From Bordetella parapertussis (GTDB lineage: Bacteria > Pseudomonadota > Gammaproteobacteria > Burkholderiales > Burkholderiaceae_B), in NCBI GenBank assembly GCA_945882005.1, contig CAMCWG010000104.1, positions 1 to 9,060 of the forward strand: DNA of 9,060 nt, written 5' to 3'. A program made the translations under genes and the position numbers. The notes beneath the pieces are model-generated. The model had not been told where the DNA came from. It worked only from the letters and a program-made list of their open reading frames with translations, and did not search any database. Within the stretch, counting starts at the first letter, position 1; every line of letters begins with the position of its first letter. Positions 4,933 to 9,060 of this stretch are shown here, in pieces.

Positions 4933-5291
4933 TTTCGTAAGTCCTTTGCGTACGCTTCGGCTATTTTCAGTCGAGCGTTAATAATTTCTATGTCTTCTTT
5001 CGGTGTGGCGATTCCACGCCTACTTTTTTTCTGAAAACAATGCAGTACGAATACAGCTTCGGCAAACTTCACTGTGTACACAGCTCTATAAGTGCCGCCT
5101 GAGTCATCTTCGACGATTTCTAGTACACCAGCGCCACCAAAGCCTTTAAGTACCTTAGCGGATTCGTGTTTGTCACCTTGCTGCGCTAACGACAGTGCAA
5201 AACCGAAAAACCTTCTTACATCGGCGGGTAAGGCGAGTAGGTCTTTATGGCTACTGCCTATCCAACCGAGTGTTTTTTCATTCTTCAACAT
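4929..5291 (-). CDS. HigB-like toxin, COG4679/Gp49 (RelE superfamily)
   Basis: This 120-residue protein carries the hallmarks of the phage-derived Gp49-like/HigB family: WIGSSHKDLLALPADVRRFFGFAL (residues 10-33), KVLKGFGGAGVLEIVEDDSGGTYRAVYTVKF (46-76), and VLHCFQKKSRRGIATPKEDIEIINARLKIAE (81-111). Members act as ribosome-dependent mRNA endonucleases. It is the first gene of the pair, with the antitoxin overlapping its stop by 4 bases. No Shine-Dalgarno sequence precedes ATG 5291. A TATAAT box on the same strand ends only 7 bases upstream, so the transcript may be almost leaderless. The pair is not closely related to the one at 2729-3432: both the toxin and antitoxin subfamilies differ. Confidence 0.9.
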   Translation of the reverse strand: MLKNEKTLGWIGSSHKDLLALPADVRRFFGFALSLAQQGDKHESAKVLKGFGGAGVLEIVEDDSGGTYRAVYTVKFAEAVFVLHCFQKKSRRGIATPKEDIEIINARLKIAEAYAKDLRK

Positions 5292-5298
5292 CCATGCA

Positions 5299-5319
5299 AT
5301 TATACATTAACAGGTATAA
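5299..5319 (-). promoter_or_regulatory. -10 box and operator of the second HigBA-like pair
   Basis: Read on the - strand, TATAAT (complement of 5299-5304) is a perfect -10 box 7 bases before the toxin start. It is embedded in the inverted repeat TTATAC (5300-5305) / GTATAA (5314-5319) with an 8-base spacer, a likely binding site for the HTH antitoxin. No good -35 is present at 17 bp. Confidence 0.5.
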
Positions 5320-5350
5320 ATTATCTGCCTGGATTGTTGAAGTTATGCGC

Positions 5351-7693
5351 CTAGCGCTTATACCTTCTCGTGTGATCCTCACATTTCCAGATGTAACGAG
5401 TCCTGAAGCGGCTTAAGAGCGAGACGCGTTTTTTGACTTGATCTTCAAAGCCGTGCGTGCGCAGAGTGGTCAGTGCGTCTTCGAGGGTGTCGAAGTCGAG
5501 ATAATCAAATACCTCGTGCTGCGCGTTGGTGAACCAAACCCGGATGCCAGGATCGCTAGGGTGGTCGGTGATCAAGGCGAGGATCCTTTCTTGATTCTCG
5601 TCGATGACGAACCAAATCGAATCTGCTTTGATCTTTAAGATATCACCAAGGTCGTACACCGGTGTGTAGTCCTGACCTTCTCTACGCAAGAACGCTGGGA
5701 CTTCGTAATGCGTAGTGTCACGCACTATCTTTTTGTCAGAAGCGGGTGGGGTGTTTCGTGGGTTGCGCATCAGGCTCGGGATTGGGAAGTCTCCTACCGA
5801 GACGCTAAGGTTTCGGATGCTCATTTGTGGCACGTCTCGTGGGCTAGAGAAATTTGAGCGTGCATAGCTGATGGAGTCACAAATAGGACTCAGATCAGCA
5901 CTCGTTCCACCCCAGCCTGCCGGCAACATCTGCGGCACTTTGTGCAAGACTGGCATTTGGGTGGCTTTGTCAGCGGCGCTTCGCTCGTGCACCATCAAGA
6001 AGTTGGTATGCTCGGTGACAAGTTGATAGGCGACAGCGATCTGTGTCCCAAGCGCTTCGTTTTCAAGCGTTTCGTTGTCGAGTGCCTTAAGGCTCTGTGC
6101 GGCAGCGATGCGGGATAACGCGCTCGCCATCTTGTCGGTGGCTTCTGCGTTGTCCGTTGTGACAGCTTTAAATTCAACCGCACTGATTTCTTGTGCGATC
6201 TCTTGCCCAGCGACGTGGCCGCTGAGCGTGACGCGACCAGTCGGGGCTTGATCGAACCAAGCCGAGACGTGCACGGTGTCGCCGTCAAACAGCGCTTGAC
6301 CAAGTGGAATCTCTTTTGTCGGCGCGCAGCCTTGGGGCCACTGGACTTGAATGTTCTGTAAGGAAGGGGAGCGTAAACGATTGAACATACGCACGATCGC
6401 AGGCTCGACTGCTTCGCCAGCCGCGATAAAGTCGCAGGCCGCGCCTGTTGCGGCAGCCAAGCGGTCCAACACACCTTGACTGGGACTCGCGCCGATACCC
6501 ACGGTAAAGATCCGCTGCTTCGACTTGTTTGCACGCTCGATGATGCTGTTGACTTCATATGTTTGACCATCGGTAATGAGCAGCACGTCGCAGTTACTGT
6601 TGTTTCCTAGGGCGAGGGTACTTTCAAGTGCGTCGGGGATATCTGTGCCACCCATGTTGGCGTTTAGTTGCGTGATCCAGCGTTCTGCGCTCACACGTGA
6701 TTGATCCGACACTGACCAAAGCGCGCGCGACCCATGCTCTACGCTTGAACCAAACTTAGAGAGCGAGAACTTATCGCCAGTTTTGAGTTGCTTAAGCACC
6801 GACATCAGCGCCCGTCGTGCAGCCGTGATGCTGCCGCCAGCCATTGAGCCAGAACAGTCCACCAAAATCTTGACCGCCGTGGGTTGTGTGCCAGCTTGGG
6901 GGATACTCGGACAAAAACTTGCCGTCGCAACAAACTTGCTCGGGTCCGCATAGTCTGCCCCGACGGTTAGCAGAGAAGTCTCTGCCAACTGATCCAACAC
7001 CACAATAAAGTCGCGATCTAAATAGCTTTGTTTTGCCAGCGAGACGGTGAGCTGCTGGCCCGTTACCCCACGGGCCACGCTAATCGGATGGCTAGGTGAG
7101 GCAACTCGCGCGTTGGCGAGTGCGTCGTGCAAGGTCAGGGTTAAGCTAAAGCCGTATTCGGCAAGCACATTCGTATCAGGTACTTGATGGGGTGCTAAAC
7201 CACCCCCACGCATTGGATCACCAAAGCGCGGCGCAATCACTGTGGGAATCGCCAGGCGCAACCCCCCTTGCTCAAAATCCAGCAGCTGACCGTAGGTGAG
7301 GGTGATGATGCATTCTTCCTTCGGCAAAAGATTGCCTAGGTTCAAAACATAGGTGCCATCGCTCACTTGCTCGAGCATGATGGCGGCGTCGCCTTGAGAC
7401 AGCGCCTCCTCATAACGCTCTGTCGCTTCGGGCGTTGCGATTACAGAGCCGCTGAGCTTGACCTGACCGAGTTGGGCCTCAACCCCGAGCAAGACTGCCC
7501 CAATCGGTAGGGGAAAGCTGTAGACCACTTCTGTCGGAATCTTTCTAGGGTTGTGAAACGACTGACGTACTTGGGCTTCAAACAAGGCGCCTTTGAGGTT
7601 GCCCGTAATCGCTACGTTTTTTAAAGGGATGGGGTCACCGAGGCTATCGCAAACGGTGGCGGTCATCAGATCTTCTATTGTGTCGATGCTCAT
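5351..7693 (-). CDS. VIT and VWA domain protein, probably cytoplasmic
   Basis: The 780-residue protein begins with a VIT domain (about residues 10-140; EVVYSFPLPIGAVLLGVEAQLG at 55-76 and a YGQLL end near 134-138). A beta-rich linker follows, then a VWA domain (about 273-430). The metal-ion-dependent adhesion site is complete: DCSGS (D279, S281, S283), T350 in GGTDIP, and D375 in LLITDG. Residues 430-780 hold a region typical of VIT-VWA proteins and a C-terminal segment (about 680-780) that I do not recognise. There is no signal peptide, transmembrane anchor or sorting motif, unlike many bacterial VIT proteins. A cytoplasmic role in metal-dependent protein-protein contact is therefore inferred. 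Its ATG overlaps the MerR gene stop (ATGA, 7690-7693), so they are one operon. No clear terminator follows, and read-through into the toxin-antitoxin pair on the same strand is possible. Confidence 0.92.
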   Translation of the reverse strand: MSIDTIEDLMTATVCDSLGDPIPLKNVAITGNLKGALFEAQVRQSFHNPRKIPTEVVYSFPLPIGAVLLGVEAQLGQVKLSGSVIATPEATERYEEALSQGDAAIMLEQVSDGTYVLNLGNLLPKEECIITLTYGQLLDFEQGGLRLAIPTVIAPRFGDPMRGGGLAPHQVPDTNVLAEYGFSLTLTLHDALANARVASPSHPISVARGVTGQQLTVSLAKQSYLDRDFIVVLDQLAETSLLTVGADYADPSKFVATASFCPSIPQAGTQPTAVKILVDCSGSMAGGSITAARRALMSVLKQLKTGDKFSLSKFGSSVEHGSRALWSVSDQSRVSAERWITQLNANMGGTDIPDALESTLALGNNSNCDVLLITDGQTYEVNSIIERANKSKQRIFTVGIGASPSQGVLDRLAAATGAACDFIAAGEAVEPAIVRMFNRLRSPSLQNIQVQWPQGCAPTKEIPLGQALFDGDTVHVSAWFDQAPTGRVTLSGHVAGQEIAQEISAVEFKAVTTDNAEATDKMASALSRIAAAQSLKALDNETLENEALGTQIAVAYQLVTEHTNFLMVHERSAADKATQMPVLHKVPQMLPAGWGGTSADLSPICDSISYARSNFSSPRDVPQMSIRNLSVSVGDFPIPSLMRNPRNTPPASDKKIVRDTTHYEVPAFLRREGQDYTPVYDLGDILKIKADSIWFVIDENQERILALITDHPSDPGIRVWFTNAQHEVFDYLDFDTLEDALTTLRTHGFEDQVKKRVSLLSRFRTRYIWKCEDHTRRYKR

Positions 7694-8124
7694 TTTTCTG
7701 TCCTGTTGGTGTTGTCTGGGTCGAGCTGCGCGTAGGCCTGCATGACGGCGCGCACAAACTGACGCAGTTGTTCTGGGCTGAGCCCTGCACGTGTCGGTTC
7801 AATCACGAGTTCGACACCGTTCGCCACGTGCAAATGGCTGCAGACTTCGATGGACCCGGGGGCGGGCCCGCGCTCAGGTACTGGCGCTGAGCCGCCTTGA
7901 AGCAGTTCACGAATACGGTCAAGCGACACCCCGGCAGTTGTCCATTTTTTGACGAGCAAGAGTTGTTCAAGATGCTGTGGCGAATACTTTGCTGCCCGTG
8001 TTTCACCTTCAGGCCGGTTCACAAGTCCGATTTGGACGTAATAGCGAACCGTGCGTTTGGTGAGGTCAGTGAGGGCACAGAGCTCGTCAAGCGAGAACGT
8101 TTGGGTGTGATTGGCAGTGTTCAT
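7690..8124 (-). CDS. MerR-family transcriptional regulator
   Basis: The 144-residue protein has an N-terminal MerR-type winged HTH (residues 10-75): SLDELCALTDLTKRTVRYYVQIGLV, a YSPQHLEQLLLVKKW wing and a GVSLDRIRELLQ helix. The remaining residues (about 90-135) form a short region with HVANGVELVIEPTRAGLSPEQLRQFV. There are no conserved cysteine pairs of the MerR/ZntR metal-sensor kind; the lone Cys near residue 95 is followed by two His (CSHLH), so metal sensing is possible but unproven. It sits first in an operon with the VIT-VWA gene through a 4-base overlap and probably controls it. Regulators of this size beside VIT-VWA genes recur in proteobacteria, as far as I recall. The start ATG 8124 has no Shine-Dalgarno site and lies directly behind its promoter. 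Confidence 0.9.
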   Translation of the reverse strand: MNTANHTQTFSLDELCALTDLTKRTVRYYVQIGLVNRPEGETRAAKYSPQHLEQLLLVKKWTTAGVSLDRIRELLQGGSAPVPERGPAPGSIEVCSHLHVANGVELVIEPTRAGLSPEQLRQFVRAVMQAYAQLDPDNTNRTEK

Positions 8125-8158
8125 GTGTTTATAATAACACTACTACTGTACAAATCAA
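8125..8158 (-). promoter_or_regulatory. Promoter of the MerR-VIT/VWA operon
   Basis: On the - strand, TTGATT (complement of 8153-8158) is a -35 box. TATTAT (complement of 8131-8136) lies at 16-bp spacing and TATAAA (complement of 8128-8133) at 19-bp spacing, the latter being the spacing typical of MerR-activated promoters. The -10 region lies within an inverted repeat GTGTT (8125-8129) / AACAC (8136-8140). The predicted transcription start falls at or next to ATG 8124, so the mRNA may be leaderless. Confidence 0.5.
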
Positions 8159-8267
8159 CTGTATTAATTAAAATATGATCATAAGGAAGCGAGTGGCTCA
8201 TGCAGTGAGACACCTGCAGATCGATACTGATCTCGACCGTCAGAAAGACCAAAAAAGGAGCCCCACC
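8141..8267 (+). promoter_or_regulatory. Divergent promoter region and leader of the YbjN-like gene
   Basis: TAAAAT (8169-8174) and TATGAT (8174-8179) are candidate -10 boxes, but no good -35 is placed before either. The leader contains two small inverted repeats: TGCAG/CTGCA (8201-8205 and 8214-8218) and AGATC/GATCT (8218-8222 and 8229-8233). A strong ribosome binding site, AGGAG (8256-8260), lies 7 bases before ATG 8268. The sequence shows no known riboswitch pattern. Confidence 0.4.
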
Positions 8268-8735
8268 ATGGCAGAAGCCCGCAGCGCTGAGAGCGCAACC
8301 ATTGCTTTACCCACCCCAAAAATTGACGTCGACGTCAGCCTTCAGCAAATCTATGAACACTTGGCGCAAGAAGGTTTTCGGCCAAAGATCGATGAAGACG
8401 GCTCGATTGGCTTTAAGTGCGAAGGGTGGAAGCTTTACCTAGACCCGTATCAAGCAGGCGGTGGCTTTCGTCTTTACTGCTGCGTGTTCTGGGAGCTGGA
8501 CTCGGCCGAGCGCACCAAGTGCATCGATGTCGCAAACGACCTGAACGCCGATCGACGCTGCGTAAAAGCCTTCGTCAACAACAACAACACCGTCTGGGTC
8601 ACGTACGAAACCCACTGCGCAGATGCCGTGGAATACAGCAGAACCGTGGTGTCCGCGGCTGAATTCGTCATTAGCGCCAGCCGTGAGTATCGCGAGTTGT
8701 ATCGCCGCGAGTCACAGCCAGTGACGTTGAACTAA
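8268..8735 (+). CDS. YbjN / type III secretion chaperone-like protein
   Basis: The ATG at 8268 is supported by AGGAG 7 bases upstream; the open frame extends further left to 8175 without a ribosome binding site. The 155-residue product has a short variable N-terminus. Then comes a region from about residue 25 to 145 with the layout of YbjN or T3S-chaperone-like domains: an amphipathic helix LQQIYEHLAQEGF, strands DGSIGFKCEGWKLYLDP and GGFRLYCCVFW, a helix ERTKCIDVANDLNADRRCVKAFV, the strand TVWVTYETH, and a C-terminal helix with FVISASREYRELY. Proteins of this fold act as small helper or stress-related factors; a specific partner is not evident. It is divergent from the MerR operon across 143 bp and is followed after 3 bases by a membrane protein gene, a likely operon partner. 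Confidence 0.7.
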   Translation: MAEARSAESATIALPTPKIDVDVSLQQIYEHLAQEGFRPKIDEDGSIGFKCEGWKLYLDPYQAGGGFRLYCCVFWELDSAERTKCIDVANDLNADRRCVKAFVNNNNTVWVTYETHCADAVEYSRTVVSAAEFVISASREYRELYRRESQPVTLN

Positions 8736-8738
8736 GCG

Positions 8739-9060
8739 ATGGTCAACCTTCTTAAAAAGTCTGTTCTTTGGTTTGTTGCGTTGTTGGCGATCGGCGTCTT
8801 AGCGCTCGGTACGCAGCGAGGGATGCCTTTGACCCAAGACGCAGACGGCTATGGCTGTTGCGCTTCTTGGCAATGGTTTGCGCCGAGTCTGGGAATGCTC
8901 GTCCTCGTCATTAAGCCTGAGGGGGCGCACGCCAAGCGCTGGCGGCGGGACTTTGTCTTGGCGCTAGAGAAGCGACGCACTAAACGCCGTGCGCGCTTGG
9001 CAGCTGCGGCGCCTCCTTGCAATTTGTCGATGTATCGCGTGGTGAGCCACCGCAACGTGC
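8739..9060 (+). CDS. Small membrane protein, partial at window end
   Basis: An open frame starts at ATG 8739, three bases after the YbjN-like stop, and runs without a stop codon to the end of the window (107 codons visible). Residues 8-24 (SVLWFVALLAIGVLALG) form one membrane helix after KK, and residues 44-58 (WQWFAPSLGMLVLVI) form a likely second one. A very basic segment follows (residues 66-86, many Arg/Lys), which places that part in the cytoplasm. I do not recognise the family. The ribosome binding site is weak, so translation probably depends on coupling with the preceding gene. The C-terminus and true length are unknown. Confidence 0.6.
   Translation, partial: MVNLLKKSVLWFVALLAIGVLALGTQRGMPLTQDADGYGCCASWQWFAPSLGMLVLVIKPEGAHAKRWRRDFVLALEKRRTKRRARLAAAAPPCNLSMYRVVSHRNV

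Noticed and set aside
5347..5357. GCGC-CTA-GCGC as terminator of the VIT-VWA operon
   Set aside because: Only a 4-bp stem over the stop codon and no T run after it on the - strand.
5995..6570. A 191-residue open frame on the - strand
   Set aside because: It lies wholly inside the VIT-VWA gene in another frame and has low-complexity, basic, Ser/Arg-rich sequence with no domain; it is a shadow of the real gene.
8175..8267. Upstream start for the YbjN-like gene at 8175
   Set aside because: No ribosome binding site precedes it, whereas AGGAG stands 7 bases before ATG 8268; the extra residues do not fit the domain.
8849..9055. Open frame on the - strand near the window end
   Set aside because: It lies antisense to the membrane-protein frame, which has sensible hydrophobic segments and couples to the previous gene; the antisense product has no features.

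Overview
This window looks like a chromosomal accessory segment of a proteobacterium, most likely Beta- or Gammaproteobacteria. The evidence is indirect: clear Shine-Dalgarno sites on most genes, a Sec signal peptide of Gram-negative type, a YbjN-like protein, and protein families common in those classes. No rRNA, tRNA, CRISPR array, transposase, integrase or integron attC site was seen, so no taxon closer than this can be supported. Base composition looks mixed, with the toxin-antitoxin genes more A+T-rich than the MerR/VWA part; this was judged by eye and not computed.

Left part (1-2155, + strand): a shortened MqsA-like antitoxin/regulator that seems to have lost half of its helix-turn-helix, then a coupled pair of an XRE/ImmA-type zinc metallopeptidase regulator and a PIN-domain ribonuclease-like protein sharing one base (TAATG). 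Next (2163-2642) comes a small secreted protein made almost entirely of six 19-residue Tyr/Gly/Asn repeats. Its leader holds three adjacent palindromes or hairpins, the last of which buries the ribosome binding site.

Middle part (2643-5291): a toxin-first RelE/HigB-HigA-like pair on the + strand; a coupled pair of uncharacterised genes (3571-4525); a strong bidirectional terminator (4545-4580); and a second, unrelated HigB/HigA-like pair on the - strand. In both HigBA-like pairs the toxin lacks a ribosome binding site while the antitoxin has one. In the first pair a dnaX-type slippery heptamer lies in the short stretch where a -1 shift would fuse the toxin to the antitoxin.

Right part (5351-9060): a - strand operon of a MerR-family regulator and a 780-residue VIT + VWA protein with a complete MIDAS site and no signal peptide, joined by an ATGA overlap. 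Divergently on the + strand come a YbjN/type III chaperone-like protein and the start of a small membrane protein that runs off the window end.

Taken together, 1-5291 reads as a cluster of toxin-antitoxin and regulator modules of the kind found in genomic islands, next to a more stable-looking MerR/VIT-VWA locus. The most notable items are the possible frameshift fusion of a toxin-antitoxin pair, the sequestered start of the repeat protein, the uncharacterised pair, and the cytoplasmic MerR-VIT-VWA module.
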